From assembly GCF_004843725.1 (NCBI RefSeq), contig NZ_CP039451.1:1114501-1178500 (forward strand): a stretch of 64,000 nucleotides of DNA, given 5' to 3'. Source of the DNA: Psychroserpens sp. NJDZ02 (GTDB lineage: Bacteria; Bacteroidota; Bacteroidia; Flavobacteriales; Flavobacteriaceae). This document shows, piece by piece, positions 34,495 to 47,056 of the stretch (its first letter is position 1; the number at the start of each line of letters is the position of its first letter). A program made the translations under genes and the position numbers. The notes under the pieces are model-generated. The model was not told the DNA's origin, searched no databases, and saw only the letters and a list, made by a program, of their open reading frames with translations.

Positions 34495-35436
34495 ATGCCA
34501 AATACAAAGCCAGAAGCTAAAATATTTTCAATAACGCAAAGTAAAGCTTTAGCAAAGAAAATTGCTGCTGCTTACGGGTCTGATTTAGGTAAAGTAATTA
34601 CTTCGACTTATAGTGATGGAGAATTTCAACCATCATATGAAGAATCTATTAGAGGAGCACGTATTTTCATAATTGGATCAACTAATCCAAGTTCTGAAAA
34701 TTTAATGGAAATGTTGTTAATGATTGATGCTGCAAAACGCGCATCCGCACGACACATTACTGCTGTATTACCTTACTTTGGTTGGGCTAGACAAGACCGC
34801 AAAGACAAACCTAGAGTACCTATTGCTGCAAAATTAGTAGCTAAAATGTTGGAAACAGCTGGAGCGACTAGAATTGTAACCATGGATTTGCATGCTGATC
34901 AAATACAAGGTTTTTTCGAAAAGCCTGTTGATCATTTATTTGCCTCAACGATCTTTTTACCATACTTAAAAGAGTTAAATCTTGACAACCTAACAATTGC
35001 TTCTCCTGATATGGGAGGATCAAAACGTGCGTATGCCTATTCAAAAGCATTAGAAAGTGATGTCGTGATATGTTACAAACAACGTGCTAAAGCCAATGTT
35101 ATTTCTCACATGGAATTAATTGGAGATGTAACAGGTAAAAATGTGGTTTTAGTTGATGATATGGTGGACACCGCTGGAACATTAACAAAGGCAGCTGATT
35201 TAATGATGGAACGTGGCGCACTTAGTGTAAGAGCGATCTGCACACATCCAATTTTATCAGGAGATGCTTATCAGCGTATAGAGGACTCTAAATTAGAAGA
35301 ACTAATAGTTACGGACTCTATTCCACTTAGACAAGAAAGCAAAAAAATTAAAGTACTAAGTTGTGCCGATTTATTTGCAGAGGTCATGCAAAACGTACAT
35401 TATAATAAGTCTATTAGCTCTAAGTTTTTAATGTAA
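34495..35436 (+). CDS. prs: ribose-phosphate pyrophosphokinase
   Basis: The 313-residue enzyme makes PRPP from ribose 5-phosphate and ATP for nucleotide, His and Trp synthesis. Motifs: YSDGEFQPSYEESIRG near the start, the conserved RQDRKDKPRVPIAAKLVAKML, the His-containing TMDLHADQIQGFF, and the PRPP loop VVLVDDMVDTAGTLTKAADLM (about 217-237). Length is typical. It is followed by rplY 51 bases later, a conserved prs-rplY-pth order in Bacteroidota. Confidence 0.97.
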   Translation: MPNTKPEAKIFSITQSKALAKKIAAAYGSDLGKVITSTYSDGEFQPSYEESIRGARIFIIGSTNPSSENLMEMLLMIDAAKRASARHITAVLPYFGWARQDRKDKPRVPIAAKLVAKMLETAGATRIVTMDLHADQIQGFFEKPVDHLFASTIFLPYLKELNLDNLTIASPDMGGSKRAYAYSKALESDVVICYKQRAKANVISHMELIGDVTGKNVVLVDDMVDTAGTLTKAADLMMERGALSVRAICTHPILSGDAYQRIEDSKLEELIVTDSIPLRQESKKIKVLSCADLFAEVMQNVHYNKSISSKFLM

Positions 35437-35487
35437 ACTTAGTTAGCAAAATAAAATTAGAATTCAAATAATTAAATATAAATAAAA

Positions 35488-36102
35488 ATGAAGTCAATTA
35501 CAATCAACGGATCCAAAAGAGAAAGCGTGGGCAAAAAAGTAACACAAGCCTTACGTAATGCTGGTCAGGTTCCTTGCGTATTATACGGAGGAGACAACCA
35601 AGTGCATTTCTCAGCAGCAGAATTAGCCTTCTCAAAACTTGTATACACACCAAATGCGCATACAGTTGTTATTGAGTTAGAAAGTGGTGAAAAATTTGAT
35701 GCTATCTTACAAGATATCCAATTTCACCCTGTAACAGATAGAATCTTACACGTAGATTTCTACCAAACATTTGCTGACAAAGAAGTAACAATGGATATTC
35801 CATTAAACTTTATCGGAAACCCTCGTGGTGTTAGAAATGGTGGTGTTTTACGTAAAAACACACGTAGCTTAAGAGTTAAAGCTGTACCAGGAAACTTACC
35901 TGATTTTATAGATGCAAATATTGAAGACCTTAAGATTGGTAACAAACTTTACATTACCGCTTTAGCTAGCGACAATTTTACTTTCATGCACCCTGACAAC
36001 ACGGTTGTATGTTTAGTAAGACGTTCTAGAGCTGCTATTACAGTTGACGAAGATGATGAAGAAGCAGAAGGTGCAGATGCAGCAGAAGCGACTCAAGAAT
36101 AA
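35488..36102 (+). CDS. rplY: 50S ribosomal protein L25, CTC form
   Basis: The 204-residue protein has the L25 domain at the start ([28 protein letters not shown], binding 5S rRNA) and the C-terminal TL5/CTC domain ([27 protein letters not shown]). It ends in an acidic tail rich in Glu, Asp and Ala, typical of the long form. It stabilises the 5S rRNA region of the large ribosomal subunit. It lies between prs and pth and is followed by a strong terminator. Confidence 0.96.
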   Translation: MKSITINGSKRESVGKKVTQALRNAGQVPCVLYGGDNQVHFSAAELAFSKLVYTPNAHTVVIELESGEKFDAILQDIQFHPVTDRILHVDFYQTFADKEVTMDIPLNFIGNPRGVRNGGVLRKNTRSLRVKAVPGNLPDFIDANIEDLKIGNKLYITALASDNFTFMHPDNTVVCLVRRSRAAITVDEDDEEAEGADAAEATQE

Positions 36103-36127
36103 TATCTTTATTCAAATAATAAAAAAA

Positions 36128-36158
36128 AGCATTCTGTTAATTCAGGATGCTTTTTTAT
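36128..36158 (+). terminator. intrinsic terminator after rplY
   Basis: AGCATTCTG (36128-36136) pairs with CAGGATGCT (36143-36151) with one G-U pair, followed by T. The stem resembles the AGCATCC hairpins at 20.1 and 21.4 kb. Confidence 0.8.
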
Positions 36159-36184
36159 TTTTACAAAAAAAATAAACACACATT

Positions 36185-36817
36185 ATGTTTGATTGGATTA
36201 TTAACTTTTTTAAAATTAATAAGGCGGTCACTATTGAAGAACAAGACCCTATGAAAAAATTTCTAATTGTTGGCTTAGGAAATATTGGAACAAAGTATGA
36301 CCATACACGTCATAACATAGGCTTTAAAATATTGGACTTTTTAGCCGAAAAAGAGGACATAACCTTCGAAACTCAAAAACTAGGAGACATTGCTACTTTT
36401 AGGTTTAAAGGACGCACATTTATACTTCTTAAACCCAGCACTTATATGAATTTAAGCGGGAAGGCTATATTATATTGGTTAACTAAAGAAAAAATTCCAT
36501 TAGAAAACCTACTTGTCATTACAGATGACTTAAATCTACCTTTTGGAAGCTTAAGAATAAAAACAAAAGGAAGTGATGGTGGTCATAATGGCTTAAAAGA
36601 CACTCAAGACAAATTAAACACCAATAAATACAATCGTTTTAGATTTGGAATTAGTGATGCCTTTAGCACAGGAAGACAAGTGGACTACGTATTGGGAGAA
36701 TGGGAAGCCGAAGAAAACAAAAAACTACCAGAACGCTTAGAAAAAGCAGCAGAAGTTATAAAATCGTTCGGAACAGCAGGCATAAATAATACCATGAATA
36801 CTTATAATGGTAAATAA
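36185..36817 (+). CDS. pth: peptidyl-tRNA hydrolase
   Basis: The 210-residue enzyme releases peptides from stalled peptidyl-tRNA. The Pth fold starts at MKKFLIVGLGNIGTKYDHTRHN, about residue 23, with the catalytic His in TRHNIGF, later KPSTYMNLSG and the SDGGHNGLKD motif. The first 22 residues (MFDWIINFFKINKAVTIEEQ) are an extra amphipathic extension. Flavobacterial Pth proteins often have such an extension, so I keep the upstream ATG, but the internal ATG at 36251 is a possible start. It is separated from rplY by a terminator. Confidence 0.94.
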   Translation: MFDWIINFFKINKAVTIEEQDPMKKFLIVGLGNIGTKYDHTRHNIGFKILDFLAEKEDITFETQKLGDIATFRFKGRTFILLKPSTYMNLSGKAILYWLTKEKIPLENLLVITDDLNLPFGSLRIKTKGSDGGHNGLKDTQDKLNTNKYNRFRFGISDAFSTGRQVDYVLGEWEAEENKKLPERLEKAAEVIKSFGTAGINNTMNTYNGK

Positions 36818-36850
36818 AAAAAAGGAAGCTAAAATAGCTTCCTTTTTTAT
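36818..36850. terminator. bidirectional terminator between pth and the reprolysin-like protease gene
   Basis: AAGGAAGCTA and TAGCTTCCTT form a stem with a short AAA loop, with T-runs on both strands. Confidence 0.88.
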
Positions 36851-36868
36851 TATATAATAAACACTCTT

Positions 36869-39800
36869 CTATCTAACTAATATTTTTTTTGTTATTGTAG
36901 ATTTTTCATCTGTTACCTTTAATAAATATAATCCAGAGTCTACATTATCTAACTTGATTGTTTGATTAAAGTCATTTGAATTTTCAAAAGAATTCGTGTA
37001 AACACGTCTACCTCTTATATCATAAACCATTACATCTAAAATGGTCTCCAAACTATTACCCTTCGATTGAATAACAAATACTCCTTCATTAGGATTAGGA
37101 TACACGTTAAACACTCCAAATTCACCTACAGGTAAATTCAACACATTTATACTATAATCCTCAACCTCGCCATCATAACCATCCTCACAAGAAGATGAGA
37201 CTAAAGCATACTTTGTTGACACCCGCATAGTTGTAGTACCCAAAACGGCATCAGACGGCACTTCTATATTTAATCCAGAATTACTTGTAGGCCCATCAGC
37301 TACATCAACAGCTGTACCTAAATCATACGTTTCTTCCAAATCAAAAATACAATTTTGATCCCAATCAATCCAAACGCTAGTTATACAGAGATAATCTCCA
37401 CCTGTATTTTGATTTACCGTTATAGAATAAGAAGCACCAGTAATAACATCTGTAATCTGACTTGAAGTAGGACTCACTCTATAATCACTATAACCTGAAG
37501 GTTTTTCCGATGCATTATTGATTTCTCCAAACGCTACTAAAGTTGTAGCTGTAGTATATGCCGTATTAGCAACAGAAGTACATAATCCATCAATAATAGT
37601 TAACAGCAAATCTACAGTCTTTATTTGACTAGCAGAAGTCCCTGTTACTGTTATAGTGTAATCTCCTGCTCTTGCTCCTGTCAAACCAGAAACACTAATT
37701 ACAGTAGTCCCATCCGCATTTAAACTAACTTCTGAAAACACCGCAGTTGCAGGTAACGCAGGACTATAACTTGCTGAAAAACTAGTTGTTTCAGAAAAAC
37801 TATTTACTGTCATCATATCAATACTATAATCCACTACATCTATCGAACAAGCAATTTGCGAACCTGAAGCATTATTTAAAACAAAAGAAGGTGTATTATT
37901 TATTGGAAAAACATCTGTTAAAGCATAAAATATATTGTCTGCTGCTTCTACCATTACTCTTGCGTTATCTGTGTCCGCTATAGAAGGAACCATTACTATT
38001 TCTGAACCATCATTTGCAACGTCAGAAGCTAATGTTGTCGGAAACGTTAAGCCTCCATCCGTAGAAAATTTTATATTCACCGTTTGACAATTAATAACCA
38101 CTCCGTTTGACGATCCAACATTCCAAGTTAGCGTCTGACTAGTTCCAGACGCCCAAGCCGGAGGAGAAACCACAACAAAAGGTTGATTTCCTACAACATT
38201 TACAGCCATTAAATCGGCGTCCGTCTGACCAATACCATTAGCAAAACCACTGGCATTATCTCTAACTATAAAAGAAAAATTCATAGTTCTAGCTACTGCT
38301 GGAGTAACCTCCCAAGTTGGTGACAAATTTCCTGCAACAACATCACTATAGCTAGGCATAAATCGATCTGGGGATGCTGTAGGATTTATAGACCTATACA
38401 TCGGTCCCGAAGTCCAATCAGGTTGTGGCGCTCCATTAGTTGGCGCTTGAGACGGATCATTTGGAGCCCAATTATAGGTTAAACTCGCTAATCCATCTGG
38501 ATCCGTAGCAGAACCTCTTAACACGAAAGCTGTACTTGGTGGTATAGAATAATCAGGTCCAGCATCTGCAACTGGCGGCTGATTACTTAATGCCATAGTT
38601 GTACCACAATCACTAGTCCCGCCTGGTTGTATATTTTCAGATATATCCCTAATATTTACGAAATTAAAATGAGCGTCACTATTGGACTGTACGTTAGTCG
38701 TACAAATACCAGCGTACCCCATAATAGAACTACCAGAAGCAGGCTCAACTTCTGTTATGCCGTTTCCTGAACGGCTACAAGTATTCATAGTATGATAACC
38801 GCCAAATTGATGACCCATTTCATGCGCAACAAAATCAATATCAAATGGATCTCCTGTTGGATTAGCCCTACCTGTATACCCTCTTCCTTTTTGATTACCA
38901 CCATAAGGTGCAACTCCATCTATACAAACACACCCTAAACAACCAGCACTACCCCCACCAGAGGTATTAAAGTTATGCCCAATATCATACAAGCTTTCAT
39001 CATTTAATGTCGTTGAAATTGTTTCTTGTGTCTTAGTATTAAACTCGATACCCCATGGATCCGTTTCTGCATCATAATATATTAATTCATCATTCCTGTT
39101 TATAAAAACCAAAGTAATTGCTAAATCTCTTTCATAAACCTCATTTACCCTGTTAATAGTTATAGCCATTTGAGCTTGTATATTTTGCTTTTTTTGAGCA
39201 TCCGTTCCCGTTCCTGCAAATATTGCTCCATATTCTCCATTACAGGACTGTGCCAAACGATATGTCCTTAATTGCATATCATCTGTATCCGCTCTCCTAT
39301 CTGAAGTCTCATTTTTTAATGATCTTAATTCAACATTTTGATCCGTTAAACATTCAAAATCTTGCAAATCTTGCCCCAAAGCACTTCTCTCATAAACAAT
39401 ATAAAAATCGCTTGTTTTGGTATACGGATCTATAAATAAAGCGCCTCTCTTCCCAGATAATGACATGGTATGCAATCCAAATTGAGTTAAACTAAAACGC
39501 ATAGTTGCTGTTGGATCATCGACACCTACAGCCTTATACGTTTTTACCATTGGATTTTTTATAGCTAATTCCGGCTCCATAATTGGAGCTTCAGACACAC
39601 TAAAACGTTCAAGGTCACCTTCGGCATTAGGAAAATAAGCAAACACACTGGACTTTCCTATATCCTCACCTCTAACAGGCGCATTAACTATAGCTTGCTT
39701 CAATTTATCTATATTTAAATAAAAAACCTGATAATTTGATGGAAAAGAAACTCGTCGTACTTTTTCTAAACTTCCTAATTTACCCTCTGTTGATTTAATC

Positions 39801-39880
39801 CAATAATCTTGCTGAGCATATGTAAGCGTAAACGTAAACATAGCTAATGCTCCTAAAAAATTAATCAACAGCTTTTTCAT
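36869..39880 (-). CDS. T9SS-secreted reprolysin-like metalloprotease with GEVED domain
   Basis: The 1003-residue product has a signal peptide (about 1-22), a pro-region, and a zinc-metalloprotease domain with HEMGHQFGGYH at residue 353 and a Met-turn SIMGYAGIC region downstream. These are the signatures of reprolysin-like M12 metzincins of Bacteroidota. A PKD/cadherin-like region follows (about 430-700), then a GEVED domain (about 830-910, WIDWDQNCIFDLEE and YDGEVEDYSI). A T9SS type A sorting domain closes it at about 925-1003 (FNVYPNPNEG, NSGLYLLKVTDEKSTITKKILVR). It should act on extracellular proteins. It is divergent from the M43 protease gene, 141 bases away. Confidence 0.9.
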   Translation of the reverse strand: MKKLLINFLGALAMFTFTLTYAQQDYWIKSTEGKLGSLEKVRRVSFPSNYQVFYLNIDKLKQAIVNAPVRGEDIGKSSVFAYFPNAEGDLERFSVSEAPIMEPELAIKNPMVKTYKAVGVDDPTATMRFSLTQFGLHTMSLSGKRGALFIDPYTKTSDFYIVYERSALGQDLQDFECLTDQNVELRSLKNETSDRRADTDDMQLRTYRLAQSCNGEYGAIFAGTGTDAQKKQNIQAQMAITINRVNEVYERDLAITLVFINRNDELIYYDAETDPWGIEFNTKTQETISTTLNDESLYDIGHNFNTSGGGSAGCLGCVCIDGVAPYGGNQKGRGYTGRANPTGDPFDIDFVAHEMGHQFGGYHTMNTCSRSGNGITEVEPASGSSIMGYAGICTTNVQSNSDAHFNFVNIRDISENIQPGGTSDCGTTMALSNQPPVADAGPDYSIPPSTAFVLRGSATDPDGLASLTYNWAPNDPSQAPTNGAPQPDWTSGPMYRSINPTASPDRFMPSYSDVVAGNLSPTWEVTPAVARTMNFSFIVRDNASGFANGIGQTDADLMAVNVVGNQPFVVVSPPAWASGTSQTLTWNVGSSNGVVINCQTVNIKFSTDGGLTFPTTLASDVANDGSEIVMVPSIADTDNARVMVEAADNIFYALTDVFPINNTPSFVLNNASGSQIACSIDVVDYSIDMMTVNSFSETTSFSASYSPALPATAVFSEVSLNADGTTVISVSGLTGARAGDYTITVTGTSASQIKTVDLLLTIIDGLCTSVANTAYTTATTLVAFGEINNASEKPSGYSDYRVSPTSSQITDVITGASYSITVNQNTGGDYLCITSVWIDWDQNCIFDLEETYDLGTAVDVADGPTSNSGLNIEVPSDAVLGTTTMRVSTKYALVSSSCEDGYDGEVEDYSINVLNLPVGEFGVFNVYPNPNEGVFVIQSKGNSLETILDVMVYDIRGRRVYTNSFENSNDFNQTIKLDNVDSGLYLLKVTDEKSTITKKILVR

Positions 39881-40021
39881 AATATGGATAATATAAAATT
39901 TCCTACGAAAATAACAGGTTTATTGTTAAAACATTAAAAAAACACATATTACTTACGGATTTTAACAGACTCATTGTAAAAATTTACATAAATTTAACCA
40001 TAATTTAAATCTATCTCTTTA

Positions 40022-42853
<2,832 letters not shown>

Positions 42854-42875
42854 AAAAGTATTTTCTAAATAACTT

Positions 42876-42909
42876 AAAAGCCAATTGATTTTATTCAATT
42901 GGCTTTTTT
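42876..42909 (+). terminator. intrinsic terminator after the M43 protease gene
   Basis: AAAGCCAATTGA pairs with TCAATTGGCTTT around a short loop, followed by T. The T-tract runs into the ribF -7 element. Confidence 0.88.
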
Positions 42910-42916
42910 ACTTTTG
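42909..42916 (+). promoter_or_regulatory. -7 element of ribF
   Basis: TACTTTTG matches TAnnTTTG. It abuts the T-tract of the preceding terminator and lies 18 bases before the TTG start. Confidence 0.5.
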
Positions 42917-42934
42917 TAAAATAACAACGACTCA

Positions 42935-43846
42935 TTGAAAACAAATCAAAAGCAACATACCGTACTAACCATTGGCACATTTGACGGTGTACATATTGGT
43001 CACCAAAAAATCATTAGACGATTAGTTGAAGTTGCCCATATCAAAGATTTACAACCCTCTTTGCTTACCTTTTTTCCGCACCCACGCATGGTATTACAGA
43101 AAGATGCCAATATAAAACTAATCAATACTATTAGCGAAAAAGAGCAACTTTTAAAACGATTTGGAATTACTAATCTAGTAGTTAAAAAATTTACAAAGGA
43201 GTTTTCTAGACTAACTGCCGAAGTATATGTAGAAGATATTTTAGTCAACCAACTCAAATCCAAGTATGTTATCATTGGATACGACCATCATTTTGGCCGC
43301 AACAGAAATGCCAATATTGAAGATTTAAAACAATTTGGACTTAATTTTGACTTTGAAGTTGAAGAAATATCAATGCAAGACATTGACGATGTCGCCATAT
43401 CATCTACAAAAATAAGAAGCGCCTTAACCAAAGGTGATATAAAAACAGCCAACAGTTATTTAGGCTATAGTTTTATGCTAACCGGAACCGTGGTAAAAGG
43501 TAAAGGATTAGGCAAAACAATACACTACCCGACAGCTAACTTATATATCGAAGAATCATACAAACTAATTCCTAAACAGGGCGTATATGTCGTTAAAGCT
43601 TTAATTGATAATAGCGAAACTTTCGGAATGATGAATATTGGGACCAACCCAACAGTAAATGGTCAATCTCAAACTATCGAAACTCATTTTTTTAACTATA
43701 ACAGCTCACTTTATGGTAAAAAATTAAGTATCGAATTATTACATAGACTTAGAGACGAACACAAATTTGATAACTTAGAGCAGCTAACAAAGCAATTAGA
43801 TAAAGACAAAGCACAAGCTCAGGAATTTTTAAAACAACATGCTTAA
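42935..43846 (+). CDS. ribF: bifunctional riboflavin kinase/FAD synthetase
   Basis: The 303-residue enzyme phosphorylates riboflavin to FMN and adenylates FMN to FAD. The N-terminal nucleotidyltransferase shows TIGTFDGVHIGHQKI (about 12-26), IGYDHHFGRNR and SSTKIRSAL; the C-terminal kinase shows GKGLGKTIHYPTANLYI. The start codon is TTG: there is a stop 18 bases upstream in frame and no ATG before the conserved N-terminus. A terminator and a -7 element lie immediately before. The stop overlaps the start of the HTTM gene by eight bases. Confidence 0.94.
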   Translation: MKTNQKQHTVLTIGTFDGVHIGHQKIIRRLVEVAHIKDLQPSLLTFFPHPRMVLQKDANIKLINTISEKEQLLKRFGITNLVVKKFTKEFSRLTAEVYVEDILVNQLKSKYVIIGYDHHFGRNRNANIEDLKQFGLNFDFEVEEISMQDIDDVAISSTKIRSALTKGDIKTANSYLGYSFMLTGTVVKGKGLGKTIHYPTANLYIEESYKLIPKQGVYVVKALIDNSETFGMMNIGTNPTVNGQSQTIETHFFNYNSSLYGKKLSIELLHRLRDEHKFDNLEQLTKQLDKDKAQAQEFLKQHA

Positions 43847-45158
43847 TACCTTTCTTTTTAAACAAATTGATAATAGCGCATTAATAGTTTTCAGAATTAT
43901 TTTTGGTCTGCTTTGTTTTTTAGAATCCGTTGGAGCCATTTTTACAGGTTGGGTCAAATACACCTTAATAGATCCAAAATTTACGTTTAACTTTATAGGA
44001 TTAGACTTTTTGCAGCCACTACCTGGTAATTGGATGTATGGTTATTATGCTATTATGGGCCTTTTTGGCCTACTTATAATGGTTGGCTACAAATACAGAT
44101 TAAGCATAATTGCTTTTACCACAATGTGGATTTGCACCTACCTTATGCAAAAAGCATCCTACAACAATCACTACTATTTACTGTGTTTATTAAGCACAAT
44201 AATGATATTCCTGCCAGCAAACACATACGCCTCCGTAGATGCAAAACTAAATCCCAGTATCAAAAAAATAAGCATGCCTAGTTGGTGTAAGTGGATATTT
44301 GTCATCCAACTTTTTATAATGTACACCTACGCGTCCGTTGCAAAATTTTATTCAGACTGGTTAGATTTAACTGTACCTAAACAATTAATGCAAGGCAAAG
44401 CAAATTATCCTATTATAGGTAGCGCATTACAACACCCTTTCTTTCCTTATTTAGTTGGTTATGGTGGTATCTTATACGATGGTTTAATTATTCCTTTATT
44501 ACTGTTTAAACCCACAAGAAAGTTAGCTTTTATAGGCTCAATCTTTTTTCACCTGTTTAATTCCATTGTATTTGGCGTTGGTATATTCCCTTATTTAGCC
44601 TTAGCTTTTTCATTGTTCTTCTTCGAACCAGAAACAGTGAGAAATATCTTTTTAAAAAGCAAAACGTATTACAGTCGAGCTGAAATTAAAGTATTAAGCT
44701 ACAAGCCTTATCTAATTACAGTAGCCAGTATTTATATAGCCATTCAAGTTATCCTACCTATTAGACATCATTTTATTGACGATAACGTCCTATGGACAGA
44801 AGAAGGGCATCGTTTATCATGGCGCATGATGCTTAGGTCAAAATCCGGATTAGCAACCTATAAAGTCGTGGACAAAAACACCAACAAAACAACCATTATA
44901 AACCTAAATGACTATTTGTCTAAAAAACAAAAACGCATGATTGCCACAAAACCAGATGTTATTTGGCAATTTGCACAGCATTTAAAAAAAGAGTTTAAAG
45001 CTAAAGGTCAAGACATAGCTGTATATGTAAACTGTAAAGCAAGCGTTAATGGCAGACCATTTACAACTTTGGTTAATCCTCAAATAGATTTAACTACAAT
45101 CCATTGGAATACATTTAAACACAGCCAATGGTTATTACCATCTCAATTAGATAAATAA
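43839..45158 (+). CDS. HTTM domain (vitamin K gamma-carboxylase-like) membrane protein
   Basis: The 439-residue protein has about eight membrane segments. The horizontally-transferred-transmembrane pattern is visible: LIVFRIIFGLLCFLESVGAI, YKYRLSIIAFTTMWICTYLMQKASYNNHYYL, and FHLFNSIVFGVGIFPYLALAFSLFFFEP. These match bacterial homologues of vitamin K-dependent gamma-carboxylase. A soluble C-terminal domain (about 310-439) contains DNVLWTEEGHRLSWRMMLRSKSG. Whether it is catalytic is unknown. The gene overlaps ribF by eight bases, so it is probably co-transcribed. Confidence 0.85.
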   Translation: MLNTFLFKQIDNSALIVFRIIFGLLCFLESVGAIFTGWVKYTLIDPKFTFNFIGLDFLQPLPGNWMYGYYAIMGLFGLLIMVGYKYRLSIIAFTTMWICTYLMQKASYNNHYYLLCLLSTIMIFLPANTYASVDAKLNPSIKKISMPSWCKWIFVIQLFIMYTYASVAKFYSDWLDLTVPKQLMQGKANYPIIGSALQHPFFPYLVGYGGILYDGLIIPLLLFKPTRKLAFIGSIFFHLFNSIVFGVGIFPYLALAFSLFFFEPETVRNIFLKSKTYYSRAEIKVLSYKPYLITVASIYIAIQVILPIRHHFIDDNVLWTEEGHRLSWRMMLRSKSGLATYKVVDKNTNKTTIINLNDYLSKKQKRMIATKPDVIWQFAQHLKKEFKAKGQDIAVYVNCKASVNGRPFTTLVNPQIDLTTIHWNTFKHSQWLLPSQLDK

Positions 45159-45334
45159 TTTATTTTTAACTACACAAAATCTTACTACTTTTACATCTTA
45201 TAATTTGAAGTTACCCTTTAGCGTTAAGGTTTACTTTCTTATATCAAAAAAAAAATAGAAACATGTGTTAATACCTTGTTTAAAAAGATATAACAAAAAC
45301 ACCTGACCTTTAGATAACAACCAAAACAAAACCT

Positions 45335-46612
45335 ATGTTACAAGTACCATTTATTAGAGAAAACAAAGATTTAGTAATCAGCAGACTTGCAGTCAGAAAT
45401 ATTGATGCTACTGCAATGATTGAAGAGGTGATAAATTTAGATGAAGAGCGTCGTGCTTTACAAACTAAATTGGATGCAATATTAGCAGAATCCAATGCTA
45501 TCTCTAAAGAAATTGGTATTTTATATAAATCTGGTCAAGCCGAAAAAGCAAATGCTTTAAAAAATAAAACAGCTGATTTTAAGGAAGAATCTAAGGAATT
45601 AAACGACCAGCTAACAACGACTGCCGAAGCTTTAAACCAAGCACTTTACAAAATACCAAATATCCCACATGCGTCTGTACCAAAGGGTAACAGCGAAGCG
45701 GATAACGAAGAGGTATTTTCTGAAGGTGAGATTCCTAAATTACATGATGGCGCATTACCACACTGGGAACTTGCAAAAAAATACGACATTATTGATTTTG
45801 AATTAGGAACTAAAATAGCGGGAGCAGGATTCCCTGTTTACAAAGGAAAAGGAGCCAGGTTACAACGTGCTTTAATCGCTTACTTTTTAGACAAAAATAC
45901 TGCTGCAGGATACGAAGAAGTACAAGTGCCACATTTAGTAAACGAAGCATCTGCTTTTGCCACTGGGCAACTACCAGATAAAGATGGGCAAATGTATCAC
46001 GCCACTAATGTAACACCAAGTCTCTATTTAATACCAACAGGTGAAGTACCTGCTACTAACATTTTTAGAAATGAATTAATAGACGAAAAAGATTTACCTA
46101 AATGCTTGACCACCTACACACCGTGTTTTAGAGTAGAAGCAGGTAGTTATGGAGCACATGTGCGTGGATTAAATCGTTTACATCAATTTGATAAAGTAGA
46201 AATTTTACGTGTAGAACATCCTGATAATTCATACAAAGCTTTAGACGGCATGGTTGATCACATAAAAGAGATACTTAACGAACTTAAATTACCATTCAGA
46301 ATTTTAAGACTTTGTGGTGGTGATACCGGATTCACTTCTGCCCTAACGTTTGACTTTGAAGTGTTTTCCACAGCTCAAGACCGTTGGTTAGAAATATCTA
46401 GTGTTTCAAACTTTGAAACCTTTCAGGCTAATCGCTTAAAATTACGTTTTAAAAATAGTAATGGTAAAAACGAACTAGCACATACTTTAAACGGTAGCTC
46501 TCTAGCTTTACCAAGAGTACTAGCCGGTATACTGGAAAACTATCAAACGGAGAATGGCATAAAGATTCCTGACGTTTTAATTCCCTACACTGGTTTTGAA
46601 TACATTAAGTAG
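45335..46612 (+). CDS. serS: seryl-tRNA synthetase
   Basis: The 425-residue class II synthetase charges tRNA-Ser. It has the N-terminal antiparallel coiled-coil (about 30-105, with ALQTKLDAILAESNAISKEIG) that grips the long variable arm of tRNA-Ser. The catalytic domain shows motif 2 (TYTPCFRVEAGSYG, then GLNRLHQFDKVEI) and motif 3 (LNGSSLALPRVLAGILENYQ). Length is normal. It stands alone, 177 bases after the HTTM gene. Confidence 0.97.
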   Translation: MLQVPFIRENKDLVISRLAVRNIDATAMIEEVINLDEERRALQTKLDAILAESNAISKEIGILYKSGQAEKANALKNKTADFKEESKELNDQLTTTAEALNQALYKIPNIPHASVPKGNSEADNEEVFSEGEIPKLHDGALPHWELAKKYDIIDFELGTKIAGAGFPVYKGKGARLQRALIAYFLDKNTAAGYEEVQVPHLVNEASAFATGQLPDKDGQMYHATNVTPSLYLIPTGEVPATNIFRNELIDEKDLPKCLTTYTPCFRVEAGSYGAHVRGLNRLHQFDKVEILRVEHPDNSYKALDGMVDHIKEILNELKLPFRILRLCGGDTGFTSALTFDFEVFSTAQDRWLEISSVSNFETFQANRLKLRFKNSNGKNELAHTLNGSSLALPRVLAGILENYQTENGIKIPDVLIPYTGFEYIK

Positions 46613-46758
46613 TAAATTGTAGGATTTAACTTATTTTTTAACGTCAAAAAACCGATTAAACGTTAAAAAAAGCGTTGTTTAGCACATTTTTCTCTGTTTT
46701 ACTTTGTAATTAGACAAAAAACAGTTTAATTTGATACAACAACAACAACCTACTAATT

Positions 46759-46887
46759 ATGAAAACCATCGCAAGACTCTTGCTTTTCGTCGTACTTTTA
46801 ACTGTTATGGTCAAAGTTTTAGACAAAAACACAGACCAACAGAATAGCAATAAAGATACTATAGCACAAGCACAAGCACAAAAATAA
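46759..46887 (+). CDS. 42-residue single-helix membrane peptide
   Basis: The frame reads MKTIARLLLFVVLLTVMVKV followed by a short hydrophilic tail rich in Asn, Asp, Gln and Ala. This gives one hydrophobic helix or signal-like segment, probably a small inner-membrane protein. It begins with ATG after an AT-rich leader and is followed about 90 bases later by a good terminator, which supports a real transcript. No family is recognised. It could also be a leader peptide, but nothing obvious is attenuated downstream. Confidence 0.5.
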   Translation: MKTIARLLLFVVLLTVMVKVLDKNTDQQNSNKDTIAQAQAQK

Positions 46888-46979
46888 GAAATTAAAATTA
46901 CCTGAATAAACCACAATCAAGTAATTACATCTTATACTGAATATATATTACTAATAACAAATTTATTAGATTGGATTAG

Positions 46980-47008
46980 TGCCTGAACTTTGTTCGGGCA
47001 TTTTTTTT
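46980..47008 (+). terminator. intrinsic terminator after the small peptide gene
   Basis: TGCCTGAAC (46980-46988) pairs with GTTCGGGCA (46992-47000), with one G-U pair, a TTT loop and eight T after it. Confidence 0.85.
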
Positions 47009-47056
47009 GCATAATATTTACATTTACTAACTTTTGTATTTGGTATCTTTACAATC

